From the NCBI GenBank assembly GCA_902579925.1, contig CACHIS010000009.1, positions 1-32,404 on the forward strand: 32,404 bases of DNA, written 5' to 3'. Of the stretch, positions 8,094 through 17,323 are shown piece after piece. The notes below the pieces were generated by a model. That model saw nothing but the letters and a program-made list of their open reading frames with translations, did not search any database and was not told the DNA's origin. Origin of the DNA: an uncultured Pelagibacteraceae bacterium (GTDB lineage: Bacteria; Pseudomonadota; Alphaproteobacteria; Pelagibacterales; Pelagibacteraceae). The position numbers and the translations under genes are program-made. Position 1 is the first letter of the stretch, and each line of letters starts with the position of its first letter.

Positions 8094-9878
8094 TTATTTT
8101 TTTACTTTCAGGGATAAGTTCAGCTCCTTTAATTGACTTTCGCTTACATTGGATGGTGCATTCATCATTAAATCTTGAGCATTTTGGTTCATAGGAAACA
8201 TAGTAACCTCTCTAATATTTTTTTCATTTGCAAGTAGCATAACTATTCTATCAATACCAGGTGCAATACCTCCGTGAGGCGGTGCACCATAACTTAAAGC
8301 ATTTATCATTCCGCTAAATTTTTGATCAACTTCAGATTTAGAATAACCTGCAATATTAAATAATTTATACATTAAATCAGGTATGTGATTTCTAATTGCT
8401 CCTGAAGACAATTCAACTCCATTGCATACTAAATCATATTGATAAGCTAAAATTTCTAAAGGTTTATTCAAATTAATCTCATCTAAATCTCCCTGGGGCA
8501 TAGAAAATGGATTATGACTAAATTTAATCTGATTTGATTGAATGTCCTTCTCAAACATCGGATAGTCTACAATCCAGCAAAATGCAAAAGTGTTTTCATC
8601 AACCAATTTCAAATCTTTTGCAATTTTATCTCTTGCCAATGAAGTGATTTTTTCTAAATCATTCTTTTTACCGCAGGCTAAGAAGATACTATCCCCTATT
8701 TTTGCACCAGTTTTTAACATTAATAGCTCTAGAGCCTCTTTGGTAAAAAATTTTCCGACAGGGCCTTTTGCAGATAATTCATTATCTTTTTCAAATGTAA
8801 AGTAAGCTAACCCTGAAGCACCCTGTTCTTTTGCCCATCTATCAATATTATCAAAAAAACTTCTTGGTTTATCCTTTGTATCTTTAGTAACTATACACCT
8901 GACAATCGAACCAGTTTTTACTAACTTTTTAAATATTTCAAATGAAACATCATCTCTAAAAAAAATTTCTGTAATATCACTTATTATAAGTGGATTTCTT
9001 AAATCTGGTTTATCATTTCCATATTTTAACATAGAGTCTTTGTAAGAAATTTTTGGAAATTTACTAAATAACAATTTTTTTTTTGAAAATTTTTTAAAGA
9101 TATTTCCAAACAATTTTTCAACAACTTCAAAAACGTCTTCCTGTTCAACAAAAGACATTTCTAAATCTAATTGATAAAACTCGCCTGGACTTCTATCTGC
9201 TCTAGCGTCTTCATCTCTAAAACACGGTGCAATTTGAAAATACTTATCAAATCCAGAGACCATCACTAACTGCTTAAATTGTTGAGGTGCCTGTGGTAAA
9301 GCATAAAATTTTCCAGGATTTAATCTACTTGGAACTAAAAAATCTCTTGCACCTTCAGGACTTGATGAAGTTAATATTGGTGTTTGGAATTCTAAAAAAC
9401 CATACTTAATCATTTCATTTCTTATGAATGAAATTACATTAGATCTTAAAATAATATTTTCATGTATCTTTTTTCGTCTCAAATCTAAGAAACGATATTT
9501 TAATCTTATCTCCTCTGCATATTCTTGATCACTAAAAACTGGTAGTGGTAACTCTTTACATTCACCCAATATATCAAAGTCTTCAATGAATACCTCTATT
9601 TCACCTGTGGTAATTTCTTTATTAATTGACTCTTTTGACCTTTGAACTACTTTTCCTTGAATCTTAATTACAGTTTCTAGCTGAATTTTTTCTAATTTTT
9701 TGAAATTTGAATTTTCTCTATCAATTATACATTGCGTAATTCCATAGTTATCCCTTAAATCTATAAATAAAATATTTCCATGATCTCTTTTTTTGTTAAC
9801 CCAACCTGAGAGTATAACCCTTTCACTATTATTATCTTTTCTTAAATCATTACAACTATGAGTTCTATATTTATTCAA
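8094..9878 (-). CDS. aspS: Aspartyl-tRNA synthetase (bacterial type)
   Basis: Charges tRNA-Asp. It has 594 aa, the bacterial length including the GAD insertion. It starts MNKYRTHSCNDLR, then has an anticodon-binding OB fold (ILSGWVNKKRDHGNILFIDLRD). The class II catalytic core follows, with motif 1 (RSNVISFIRN), SSSPEGARDFLVPSR, motif 2 (CFRDEDARADRSPGEFYQLDLEMSF), the GAD insert around residues 290-415, and motif 3 (GGIAPGIDRIVML). The start is a TTG at 9878, directly after the hda stop, with AGGAG 5 bases upstream; no ATG fits the conserved N-terminus. Whether it also charges tRNA-Asn cannot be decided from sequence here. It is the last gene of the DUF2066-hda-aspS run. Confidence 0.97.
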   Translation of the reverse strand: MNKYRTHSCNDLRKDNNSERVILSGWVNKKRDHGNILFIDLRDNYGITQCIIDRENSNFKKLEKIQLETVIKIQGKVVQRSKESINKEITTGEIEVFIEDFDILGECKELPLPVFSDQEYAEEIRLKYRFLDLRRKKIHENIILRSNVISFIRNEMIKYGFLEFQTPILTSSSPEGARDFLVPSRLNPGKFYALPQAPQQFKQLVMVSGFDKYFQIAPCFRDEDARADRSPGEFYQLDLEMSFVEQEDVFEVVEKLFGNIFKKFSKKKLLFSKFPKISYKDSMLKYGNDKPDLRNPLIISDITEIFFRDDVSFEIFKKLVKTGSIVRCIVTKDTKDKPRSFFDNIDRWAKEQGASGLAYFTFEKDNELSAKGPVGKFFTKEALELLMLKTGAKIGDSIFLACGKKNDLEKITSLARDKIAKDLKLVDENTFAFCWIVDYPMFEKDIQSNQIKFSHNPFSMPQGDLDEINLNKPLEILAYQYDLVCNGVELSSGAIRNHIPDLMYKLFNIAGYSKSEVDQKFSGMINALSYGAPPHGGIAPGIDRIVMLLANEKNIREVTMFPMNQNAQDLMMNAPSNVSESQLKELNLSLKVKK

Positions 9879-10553
9879 TTATTCTCCTAATACCTCTTTT
9901 ATAATTTTAAAATCAATTGATTTTTTCTTTTTTAAACTCAATTGATCGATCTTATATATGAAATCATGTATATTACTATATGATCTCTCTATTCTTTTAA
10001 TAATATACTGAATTAACCTTTTATCTAAAGTTATTTGTCTGTCTGATAAGTTTTTTATGATAATTGCAAATATTAGCTCATCATCAGGCTGCTCAATATT
10101 TAGTAAAAGAAAATTCTTAGTTCTTGACTTTAAATCCTTGAGTTTAAAATCAAGATTAACTATAGGAATTACAGTAGTAATAATTATATATTTGTTATCT
10201 TGTTCAATTAAATTTAATAAGCTGTATAGTAATTTTTCATCTACATTTGATGTGAGGTTTTCTATAATAATATTTTCAGTAACTTTAATTTTCTTAAGGT
10301 AATCATCATTTAATAAATTTGCATCAATAATTATTCCTTTGTTTTTTTTTAAAAAGATATTTATTAAGTGTGTTTTACCAGATAGCCTCTCTCCTATAAT
10401 ATTAACAAAATTTTTTTCCCATTTTGGCCATTTTTCTAAAAAATTAAGAACATGTTTGTTACTTTTTGATGAAAAAAAATCACGATTTTTATAATTTTTG
10501 TCATAATTAAATTTAATTATAGTCTGATTTGAGTCCCTCATTCTAATATCCAT
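9879..10553 (-). CDS. HdaA/Hda-like DnaA-homologous AAA+ protein
   Basis: A 224-aa protein lacking the DnaA DNA-binding domain, like Hda/HdaA, which stimulates hydrolysis of DnaA-ATP to limit re-initiation of replication. The N-terminal region has DFFSSKSNKHVLNFLEKWPKW, as in alphaproteobacterial HdaA (FLVAPSN...WPDWP). Walker A is GERLSGKTH (residues 54-62). The Walker B position is degenerate, NIIIENL instead of a hydrophobic stretch ending in Asp-Asp. The C-terminal lid has the RSYSNIHDFIYKID segment where DnaA carries sensor II. Its 5' end overlaps the DUF2066 gene by 16 bases. The gene is very divergent, so the exact role is inferred from domain content and gene order. Confidence 0.8.
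   Translation of the reverse strand: MDIRMRDSNQTIIKFNYDKNYKNRDFFSSKSNKHVLNFLEKWPKWEKNFVNIIGERLSGKTHLINIFLKKNKGIIIDANLLNDDYLKKIKVTENIIIENLTSNVDEKLLYSLLNLIEQDNKYIIITTVIPIVNLDFKLKDLKSRTKNFLLLNIEQPDDELIFAIIIKNLSDRQITLDKRLIQYIIKRIERSYSNIHDFIYKIDQLSLKKKKSIDFKIIKEVLGE
9884..9888 (-). promoter_or_regulatory. Shine-Dalgarno AGGAG supporting the TTG start of aspS
   Basis: AGGAG on the minus strand sits inside the last codons of hda, 5 bases before the TTG start of aspS. The hda stop TAA directly abuts that TTG (TAATTG). This decides the start of aspS. Confidence 0.65.
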
Positions 10554-11617
10554 ATTTTTTTTTGTGTATTTAAATTATAGTTTTTATTTTCCATTATATT
10601 AATAAAATTTTTTACAGTTCCATTAAATAATATCTCATAAAATATAAATTGCTTATCAAACTTTTGAATATAATAATCATTCACCAACTCGATATCATTT
10701 AGGTCAGACTCAAAGCGAGCTGACTTTTTTAAATTATCATTTTCAGTTTTTATAATTATTGATAACTTAATTGAAGTGTTGATTTCATTTAATTTTTTCC
10801 AGGTATCTTCAAACAAATTCTTCAATTTACTAACAAAAAAACTCAGATCCTCATCATTACTTAAATTAAGATTTTGAAATGAATTATTTTTAATTATTTC
10901 TTTTTTTTCATTATATATTTTCGATAAAACTCTTATTTCGTCATTACTTTTGAATATCAAGGAAATTATATAATTATTCATATAATATTTTTTTACAATT
11001 TCATTAAAGTCATAGGTTTCTATAGAATCTAAATTTTTTTTAACAAGATTAAAGTCCTCAAGATCTTCTGATGGTAATAAATATTCTATTAATTCATAGG
11101 TTTTAATATTTGAATTCCAATTGTTGTAAATTGGGTTATCTGAAAAAATTGAAAGACCATTAATATTTTCATCAATTATTATGGGTATAAATAAAAACTT
11201 TTTATTTATAATTTGAGCAGGATATATATTTTTTTTTTCTAAATAATTGAAAATTTTTTTTTTGTTAAAAGAAACTCCTAGAGTTACATAATAAACCTTA
11301 TTTACAAATTTTTCTTCTTGTATAGAAAACGTTTCAATCATACTTTTAACCTCATTAATATTGAAAATTTCTAGTTTTTTGTAATCTGAAGATTTTGTTA
11401 ATTTATAGATTAATTCTAAAAAGGCTTTTCTAAATCCATCGTTAATTACTTTATTTTTATCAAAATCTTTTTTAAATGGTTTTGAAATTTCTATATCATT
11501 GATTTCAAAAGATTTTGCTCTTACTTTTTCTGTGGAAAAAAAAAATATTAATAAAGATAGAATCCAAAAAAAAATATATAACCTTTTACAACTATGCATA
11601 TAAAATTTAAAAGTCAT
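10538..11617 (-). CDS. DUF2066 domain-containing exported protein
   Basis: Unknown function, 359 aa. A basic N-terminus and hydrophobic segment (about residues 12-32) are followed by an AKS-like cleavage region, suggesting export. Residues about 35-145 resemble DUF2066: a KAFLELIYKLTKSSDY block, YVTLGVSFNKKKIFNYLEKKNI and the IPIIIDENING segment followed by W/N-rich residues. The remainder is Asn/Lys-rich and poorly conserved. The neighbourhood of purM and hda is one I recall for DUF2066 genes in other proteobacteria, which supports the call. Its ATG lies only 4 bases from the divergent purM ATG. A later ATG at 11599 (residue 7) is an alternative start that would still keep the signal segment. 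Confidence 0.75.
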   Translation of the reverse strand: MTFKFYMHSCKRLYIFFWILSLLIFFFSTEKVRAKSFEINDIEISKPFKKDFDKNKVINDGFRKAFLELIYKLTKSSDYKKLEIFNINEVKSMIETFSIQEEKFVNKVYYVTLGVSFNKKKIFNYLEKKNIYPAQIINKKFLFIPIIIDENINGLSIFSDNPIYNNWNSNIKTYELIEYLLPSEDLEDFNLVKKNLDSIETYDFNEIVKKYYMNNYIISLIFKSNDEIRVLSKIYNEKKEIIKNNSFQNLNLSNDEDLSFFVSKLKNLFEDTWKKLNEINTSIKLSIIIKTENDNLKKSARFESDLNDIELVNDYYIQKFDKQFIFYEILFNGTVKNFINIMENKNYNLNTQKKIWILE

Positions 11618-11621
11618 ATTA

Positions 11622-12659
11622 ATGAATAAAAATCTCTTTACCTATAAAAAAAGTGGGGTCAACATTGATGCTGCAGACAAATTTGTTAAGTTCATAACTA
11701 ATATTTCATCAAAAAAAAGGGGCAATAAAAAGATTAAAGATATAGGAGGCTTTGGGTCTATATCAAATTTACCAAAAAACATAAAAAATCCAAAAATTGT
11801 AGCTTGTACAGATGGAGTTGGTACAAAAATTGAAATCGCAAATTTATTAAAAAAATATGACACGATCGGAATTGATTTAGTAGCAATGAGTGTAAATGAT
11901 TTAATTGTTCAAGGAGCAAAGCCTTTGTTTTTCTTAGATTACATATCCATTAATAAGATTGATTTAAAAAAAATGAAATCCTTAATAAAGGGTATTATTA
12001 AAGGATGTGATATTTCTAAATGTAGTTTAGTCGGAGGAGAAACAGCGGAAATGCCAGATACTTATGAAAAAGGTAAATTTGATATAGCGGGTTTTGCAGT
12101 TGGAATTGTTGATAACAAGAAAATACTAAATAAAAAGAAAATAAAAAAAAATGATTTAATTTTAGCCATACCGTCAAATGGATTACATTCAAATGGATTT
12201 TCTTTAGTCAGGCATATAATTAAAAAAAAAAAGATTAATATCAAAAAAAATTCATTTTTAAAAAAAGAATTAATCAAACCGACAAAAATATATGTAAAAG
12301 AAATTATGAAACTTGTTGATAAAAATTTAATAAATGGGTGTGCGAATATAACTGGAGGTGGATTAGTTGATAATATCAACAGAATTATCCCAGAAAATTT
12401 ATTTGCAGAAATAAATTTAAATAAAATTAAACCATTAAAAATTTTTAAATGGCTTAAAGAAAAAAAAATTACCGATAAAGAAATGCTTAAAACTTTTAAT
12501 TGTGGGGTTGGTTTTTGTATAATAATAAATCCAAAAAAATTTAAGAAAGTTAATAAATTTTTTTCAAAAGAATTTAGACCTTATGTAATAGGTAAAATTA
12601 AAAGTGGTAATAATAATATCAAGTTAAATGACAAAATTGAATGGTATCAAAAAAATTAA
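11622..12659 (+). CDS. purM: Phosphoribosylformylglycinamidine cyclo-ligase (AIR synthetase)
   Basis: Fifth step of purine synthesis, closing the imidazole ring of FGAM to AIR with ATP. It has 345 aa, the family length. Marks are YKKSGVNIDAADKFV at the N-terminus, DGVGTKIEIA, DLVAMSVNDLIVQGAKPLFFLDY, LVGGETAEMPD, AIPSNGLHSNGFSLVR, the NITGGGLVDNINRIIP block and FNCGVGFCIII. Lysine-rich stretches replace variable loops, in line with the base composition. It is the first gene of purM-purN, with a 32-base overlap, and is divergent from the DUF2066 gene with only 4 bp between the ATGs, so its promoter must lie in that gene. Confidence 0.97.
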   Translation: MNKNLFTYKKSGVNIDAADKFVKFITNISSKKRGNKKIKDIGGFGSISNLPKNIKNPKIVACTDGVGTKIEIANLLKKYDTIGIDLVAMSVNDLIVQGAKPLFFLDYISINKIDLKKMKSLIKGIIKGCDISKCSLVGGETAEMPDTYEKGKFDIAGFAVGIVDNKKILNKKKIKKNDLILAIPSNGLHSNGFSLVRHIIKKKKINIKKNSFLKKELIKPTKIYVKEIMKLVDKNLINGCANITGGGLVDNINRIIPENLFAEINLNKIKPLKIFKWLKEKKITDKEMLKTFNCGVGFCIIINPKKFKKVNKFFSKEFRPYVIGKIKSGNNNIKLNDKIEWYQKN

Positions 12660-13212
12660 TGTAGCAGTTTTTATTTCTGGCAAAGGTAGTAATTTAGAAA
12701 ATTTAATTAAAAGTGCTAAAAATAAAAATTCTAAATTTAAAATATCTTTGATTATATCAAACAATTCAAAAGCTTTGGGATTAAAATTTGCAAAAAAATT
12801 TAATATAAAAAAAAAGATTGTAAATTTTACTAAAACCAAATTAATTGAAAAAAATTTACTTATGGATTTAAAAAAAAAAAATATAAATATAATTTGTTTA
12901 GCGGGTTTTATGAAAATTTTATCAAAAAACTTTATCAAAAGATTTAATGGCAAAATTTTAAACATACATCCGTCACTTTTACCAAAATATAAAGGGTTAA
13001 ATACACATTTGAGAGTAATTTTAAATAAAGAGCGGTACTCTGGATGCACTGTTCATTTTGTAAATTCTAAACTTGACTCAGGTAAAATAATACTTCAAAA
13101 GAAAGTTAAAATTCTTAAAAAGGATACCGTAAAATCTTTAGCAGCAAGAGTGCTTATTCAGGAACATGCTTTATATCCGAAAGCATTAAATAAAATTATA
13201 AATGATCTTTAA
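12628..13212 (+). CDS. purN: Phosphoribosylglycinamide formyltransferase (GAR transformylase)
   Basis: Transfers a formyl group from 10-formyl-THF to GAR, the third step of purine synthesis. It has 194 aa. The phosphate-binding loop VAVFISGKGSNLENLI is near the N-terminus. The catalytic triad is Asn112 and His114 (LNIHPSLLPKYKGLNTH) and Asp150 (SKLDSGK), spaced exactly as N106, H108 and D144 of the E. coli enzyme. The ATG at 12628 lies 32 bases inside purM and no nearer ATG is in frame, so the overlap is likely real and suggests translational coupling. The 3' end overlaps the convergent ndk by 17 bases. Confidence 0.96.
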   Translation: MTKLNGIKKINVAVFISGKGSNLENLIKSAKNKNSKFKISLIISNNSKALGLKFAKKFNIKKKIVNFTKTKLIEKNLLMDLKKKNINIICLAGFMKILSKNFIKRFNGKILNIHPSLLPKYKGLNTHLRVILNKERYSGCTVHFVNSKLDSGKIILQKKVKILKKDTVKSLAARVLIQEHALYPKALNKIINDL

Positions 13213-13612
13213 AAAAAAAATCTATCTCGATTTTCGCATTTTCAACACTATCTGAACCATGAACAGAATTTTTATCTATTGAAATCCCATATTTTTTTCT
13301 TATGCTTCCATCTTCAGCATCTTTTGGGTTAGTTGATCCCATTAAATTTCTATTTGCTAAAACTGCATTTTCTTTTTCAAGAACCATTGCAACAATAGGC
13401 CCTGAGGAAAGATAAGCACATAAATCACTATAAAATGGCTTTGTTTCATGAACTTTATAAAATTTCTCAGCTTCAGATTTCTCAATTTGAATTTTTTTTT
13501 CTTTTAAAATTGAAAAACCATTTTGTTTAAAAATTTCTTTTATTTCATTTTCAAGATTTCTTTCGACAGCATCAGGTTTAATAATTGATAATGTTTGCTC
13601 AATTTTACTCAT
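13196..13612 (-). CDS. ndk: Nucleoside diphosphate kinase
   Basis: Equilibrates nucleoside di- and triphosphates through a phosphohistidine. I choose ATG 13612 (138 aa) because the protein then begins MSKIEQTLSIIKPDAV, like the family. An in-frame TTG at 13624 would add four residues. The catalytic His is about residue 118 in NSVHGSDSVENA; other family blocks are NLMGSTNPKDAEDGSIRKKYG and FYSDLCAYLSSGPIVAMVLE. The start overlaps the 3' end of pepA by 8 bases. The stop lies inside the convergent purN, giving a 17-base tail-to-tail overlap. Confidence 0.97.
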   Translation of the reverse strand: MSKIEQTLSIIKPDAVERNLENEIKEIFKQNGFSILKEKKIQIEKSEAEKFYKVHETKPFYSDLCAYLSSGPIVAMVLEKENAVLANRNLMGSTNPKDAEDGSIRKKYGISIDKNSVHGSDSVENAKIEIDFFFKDHL

Positions 13613-15059
13613 AATATTCTTCAATTAATTTATTTAATAATCTAACTCCATAACCAGTGGCACCACCTGAATTTAATGCTCCACCATATTTAGAAAATGC
13701 CATCCCAGCTATATCTAGGTGGGCCCAAGGAGTTTTATTTAAAATAAATCTTTGTAAAAATTGTGCAGCAGTTGTAGACCCTGCTCCACCAACATAGTTT
13801 ATGTTTTGCATGTCGGCATTTTTAGAATCTATTAATTTATCAAAATTTTTATTCAAAGGCATTCGCCAAACCTTTTCTTTAACATTTTCTCCAACATCAA
13901 TTAATTGTTTAGATAATTTGTCATCATTAGAAAATAAACCCGCATATTCTGAGCCTAGTGCAACAATAATTGCTCCTGTTAGTGTTGCTAAATCTATAAT
14001 AAATTTTGGTTTAAATTTTTTTTCGGTATAAGTGAGAGCATCAGCAAGTACCAATCTTCCTTCTGCGTCTGTATTTAAAACCTCAACTGTTTTTCCACTA
14101 TATGACTTTAAAATATCACCTGGTCTTAAGGCATTGCCTCCTGGCATATTTTCTACAAGACCAACAACACCTACTGCGTTAATTTTTGCTTTTCTCATTG
14201 CAAGACTTTTCATTAGTCCAACTACTACTGCAGAGCCAGCCATGTCATAAGTCATGTCTTCCATAAATTTTGCAGGCTTTAGAGAAATTCCACCTGTATC
14301 AAAACAGACTCCTTTACCCACAAAAGCTACAGGTTTAGATTTGCTTTTTAATCCATTCCATTCCATTGTTACTAGATATGATCCTCTAATACTACCTTGG
14401 CCAACGCCAAGTAAAGTATTCATACCTAATTTTTTTAATTTCTTTTCATCGTAAATATTTACTTTTAAACCAATTTTTTTTAAAGAACTTAATCTTTTTG
14501 CGTATTCATCGGGGTGTAAAACATTTCCTGGCTCTGATACTAAGTCTCTAGTATAAAAACTTCCTTCTTCAATCGCCTTAAATTTTAATTGATCTTTTTG
14601 ACTTGGTATATTCTTTCCAATAACATTAACAACAATATCTTTTTTATCTTTTTTAGTCTTATATTTTTCAAATTTATAAGATTTCAGTCTCATTCCATGC
14701 AAAAAATGTCCAATTAAGTTTATTGATTTATTATCTAATGTTTCCGAATTTACATTGTTCTCACCCATTTTTAAGGCGCTTAAAATATTATAACATTTAG
14801 CTCCTAGGTTCTGAGCATCAAAGTTAGAAAAATTTTTTTTAAAAGAGACTAAAATTATTTTTTTTCTAGAATTAATTTCAAAAGAAATAATTCTTTTCTT
14901 AAGATCTTTTGTTTTTATTAGATCAGAAATATATTTATATTCTGAATTTGAGATATATTTTTTAAGTGTTGGAATATTGAATTTTTCGTCCACAAATAAT
15001 ATTGAATTTCCTGAAGATTTATTAAAAACCCGTTTTTTAAAGTTAATTCTAATATTCAT
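13605..15059 (-). CDS. pepA: Leucyl aminopeptidase (M17 family)
   Basis: Two-metal cytosolic aminopeptidase that releases N-terminal residues during peptide turnover. I choose ATG 15059 (484 aa, MNIRINFKKR); the TTG at 15074 would add five residues. The N-terminal macro-like domain (about 1-150) is divergent. The catalytic domain carries FVGKGVCFDTGGISLKPA, MTYDMAGSAVVVG, VVGLVENMPGGNALRPGDI, and the M17 signature NTDAEGRL at about residues 330-337, all with the expected metal ligands. The end, ATGYGVRLLNKLIEE, is typical. It is upstream of ndk on the same strand and divergent from lptF. Hexameric PepA also binds DNA in E. coli; nothing here tests that. Confidence 0.96.
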   Translation of the reverse strand: MNIRINFKKRVFNKSSGNSILFVDEKFNIPTLKKYISNSEYKYISDLIKTKDLKKRIISFEINSRKKIILVSFKKNFSNFDAQNLGAKCYNILSALKMGENNVNSETLDNKSINLIGHFLHGMRLKSYKFEKYKTKKDKKDIVVNVIGKNIPSQKDQLKFKAIEEGSFYTRDLVSEPGNVLHPDEYAKRLSSLKKIGLKVNIYDEKKLKKLGMNTLLGVGQGSIRGSYLVTMEWNGLKSKSKPVAFVGKGVCFDTGGISLKPAKFMEDMTYDMAGSAVVVGLMKSLAMRKAKINAVGVVGLVENMPGGNALRPGDILKSYSGKTVEVLNTDAEGRLVLADALTYTEKKFKPKFIIDLATLTGAIIVALGSEYAGLFSNDDKLSKQLIDVGENVKEKVWRMPLNKNFDKLIDSKNADMQNINYVGGAGSTTAAQFLQRFILNKTPWAHLDIAGMAFSKYGGALNSGGATGYGVRLLNKLIEEYYE

Positions 15060-15119
15060 AAAATTTAAATACAATCTGTAAGAGATAATGCTATATATGA
15101 GTAAAACAATTATATTTCA

Positions 15120-16238
15120 ATGGAAAAAATACTTTTTAGAAAATTTATTATTGATGTGTCACTTAGGGCATTAATTATCATATTCACTATTGGTCTTATA
15201 GTTTGGATTATCCAGGCAGTAAATTATTTAGATTTTGTAATTGATGACGGCCATAACTTTTCAATCTATTTCTATTATAATTTATTTAATTTTCCAAAGA
15301 TAATACACAGAATTTTACCTTTCGTATTTGGAATTTCTATTTTTTTTGAATTATTAAAATACGAAAAGAATAATGAATTGTTAATATTTTGGACTAATGG
15401 CGTGACAAAAAAGAAATTTATTCTCAATCTGATAAACTTTTCAATTATTGTGATGTTTATACAGATATTTGTTGGAAGCATTATATCTCCAGCAAGTCAA
15501 TTAAAAGCAAGATCAATTTTAAAAGATTCAAATATGGATTTTTTACCAAATTTAATCAAACAAGGAAAATTTATAGATACAGTTTCAGGTTTAACTATTT
15601 TTATTAATGAAAGAGTGAGTGAAAATTCTTTTAAAGATATTTTTATTCAAGAGGGTGATTGGCTTGATTTAAAAAGTAATAACAACCAAATAATTTTTGC
15701 AAAAGAAGGTAATTTAATTAATGATAATAAAAAAATTTTTAGATTACTTAATGGCAAAATTATCAGCACCAATAATAATAGACTAATCAGTTTTGAGTTT
15801 GATAAAATTGATTACAATTTATCTAATCTTAGTTCAAAAACAATTAAAAAAGCTAAAATACAAGAATTACCATCATCAAAAATAATTAGATGCTCTTTAA
15901 GTTTGTTAAATAATGATGTTTACATTGATAAAATGTTTAGATGTGAAAAAAGCAGATTAAAAAACCTTAATCAGGAAATTTATAAAAGATTTATAAAACC
16001 ATTTTATATTCCACTATTAGCTTTGATAAGTTGTTTTTTATTAACATTCTCTAAAGTTCAAAATAACTTTACATTAAAATCAACTAAAGTTTTTTTATAT
16101 GTTTTTCTCGCTTTAGTAATATCCGAAACACTTATGAGGTATGCTGAGGAGTCGAAAATTGAGTTTATTATTATAATGTTTGTACCAATTTTATTCTTTT
16201 TTTTAATTTATAATTTTTTAATGATTAGAGTTAGATAA
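15120..16238 (+). CDS. lptF: LPS export permease LptF (YjgP/YjgQ family)
   Basis: Inner-membrane subunit of the LptB2FG ABC transporter that extracts LPS and passes it to the periplasmic Lpt bridge. It has 372 aa. Predicted membrane segments lie near residues 12-34, 50-75 and 98-122, then a periplasmic beta-jellyroll-like region (about 125-290), then three more segments near 293-315, 322-342 and 345-368. The N-terminus, ILFRKFIIDVSLRALIIIF, is typical of the family. Of the two permeases it is assigned F because it comes first in the lptF-lptG order; sequence alone does not separate them firmly. The stop shares one base with the lptG start. It starts the lptF-rsmA run. Confidence 0.88.
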   Translation: MEKILFRKFIIDVSLRALIIIFTIGLIVWIIQAVNYLDFVIDDGHNFSIYFYYNLFNFPKIIHRILPFVFGISIFFELLKYEKNNELLIFWTNGVTKKKFILNLINFSIIVMFIQIFVGSIISPASQLKARSILKDSNMDFLPNLIKQGKFIDTVSGLTIFINERVSENSFKDIFIQEGDWLDLKSNNNQIIFAKEGNLINDNKKIFRLLNGKIISTNNNRLISFEFDKIDYNLSNLSSKTIKKAKIQELPSSKIIRCSLSLLNNDVYIDKMFRCEKSRLKNLNQEIYKRFIKPFYIPLLALISCFLLTFSKVQNNFTLKSTKVFLYVFLALVISETLMRYAEESKIEFIIIMFVPILFFFLIYNFLMIRVR

Positions 16239-17323
16239 TGATTAGAACATTTGATAAATATTTTATAAAATTATTCTTAAAAAAAATATTTTTACTAACT
16301 TTAATTTTTTTTTCCCTAGCTTTTATTCTCTCTTTATTTGAGGAGATAACTTTTTTCAGTGAGTCCTCTAATTCAAAATTTTATTTACCATTTATGATTA
16401 CACTACTTAATGTGCCTGCAACGCTTTTAGAGTTATTTCCATTTATAGTTCTGATATCAACACAACTTTTTTTTGTTGATATTATAAAAAAAAAAGAAAA
16501 TGAATTAATTAAGATAAATAGACTAGATAATTTTTACATTATAAAATTACTTACATTAAGTTCTTTTTTATTTGGTATAGTTATTGTTACTTTTTACTAT
16601 CCTGTATCTTCTAAATTAAAATTTTTCTATTTTGATATTAAAAATATTTATTCTGAGGACTCAAAATACCTAAAACATTACAGCGGAAATGGACTATGGA
16701 TTAAAGATGAAATTGACGATAATATTTATATTATAAGTGCATCCTCAGACAATAAAGAAAAATTATTAAAAAATGTGTTCATAACAAAATTTGATAGAAA
16801 TTTTAATATAATTGAGAGTATTACTTCAAAAAAGGTTGATATAACTTTAAATAAATGGGTCATTACTAATCCGATCATATTTAAAAATAACAAGCAAATT
16901 CAGCTAGACAAAAATATAGAGTTATCTAGTCATTTTAATTTTGATAAAATTAATAAAACTTTTAGAGATCTTAACTCACTTAATATGTTTGAGCTAGTTA
17001 ATCTTAAAAAAGAAAATAAACTTTTGGGATATTCTTCAGAAGAAGTTGATTTACATTTTTTAAAGATAATTTCATTACCAATTTATTTCAGTATTATGGT
17101 AGTCATTTCTGCAATTATTATGTTAAATATTAAAAGGGATAAACCCTATATATTTCACGTTTTATTGGGAATTTTATTATCAGTAATCATTTATTACATA
17201 AATAATATTTTTAATATTTTTGGCCTAACTGATAAAATACCAGTTTATTTATCTGTATTTTTTCCTATTATTTTTTTAAGTATTGTTTCAACAATAGGTT
17301 TGGTAAGGATTAATGAAAAATAA
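16238..17323 (+). CDS. lptG: LPS export permease LptG (YjgP/YjgQ family)
   Basis: Second membrane subunit of the LPS exporter, partner of LptF. It has 361 aa with the same plan: membrane segments near residues 15-36, 50-80 and 98-118, a periplasmic domain to about 265, then segments near 280-300, 305-325 and 333-353. The N-terminus MIRTFDKYFIKLFLKKIF matches the family. It overlaps lptF by one base and lptD by 11 bases, so the inner-membrane and outer-membrane ends of the LPS route are encoded back to back. The ATPase LptB is not in this window. Confidence 0.88.
   Translation: MIRTFDKYFIKLFLKKIFLLTLIFFSLAFILSLFEEITFFSESSNSKFYLPFMITLLNVPATLLELFPFIVLISTQLFFVDIIKKKENELIKINRLDNFYIIKLLTLSSFLFGIVIVTFYYPVSSKLKFFYFDIKNIYSEDSKYLKHYSGNGLWIKDEIDDNIYIISASSDNKEKLLKNVFITKFDRNFNIIESITSKKVDITLNKWVITNPIIFKNNKQIQLDKNIELSSHFNFDKINKTFRDLNSLNMFELVNLKKENKLLGYSSEEVDLHFLKIISLPIYFSIMVVISAIIMLNIKRDKPYIFHVLLGILLSVIIYYINNIFNIFGLTDKIPVYLSVFFPIIFLSIVSTIGLVRINEK

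Noticed and set aside
12624..13049. Minus-strand frame opposite purN, and other antisense frames over rne, purM, pepA, lptD and fabG
   Set aside because: Each lies over a gene with clear catalytic motifs and is Phe/Leu/Ile-rich in the way expected for the reverse of Lys/Asn-rich coding sequence.
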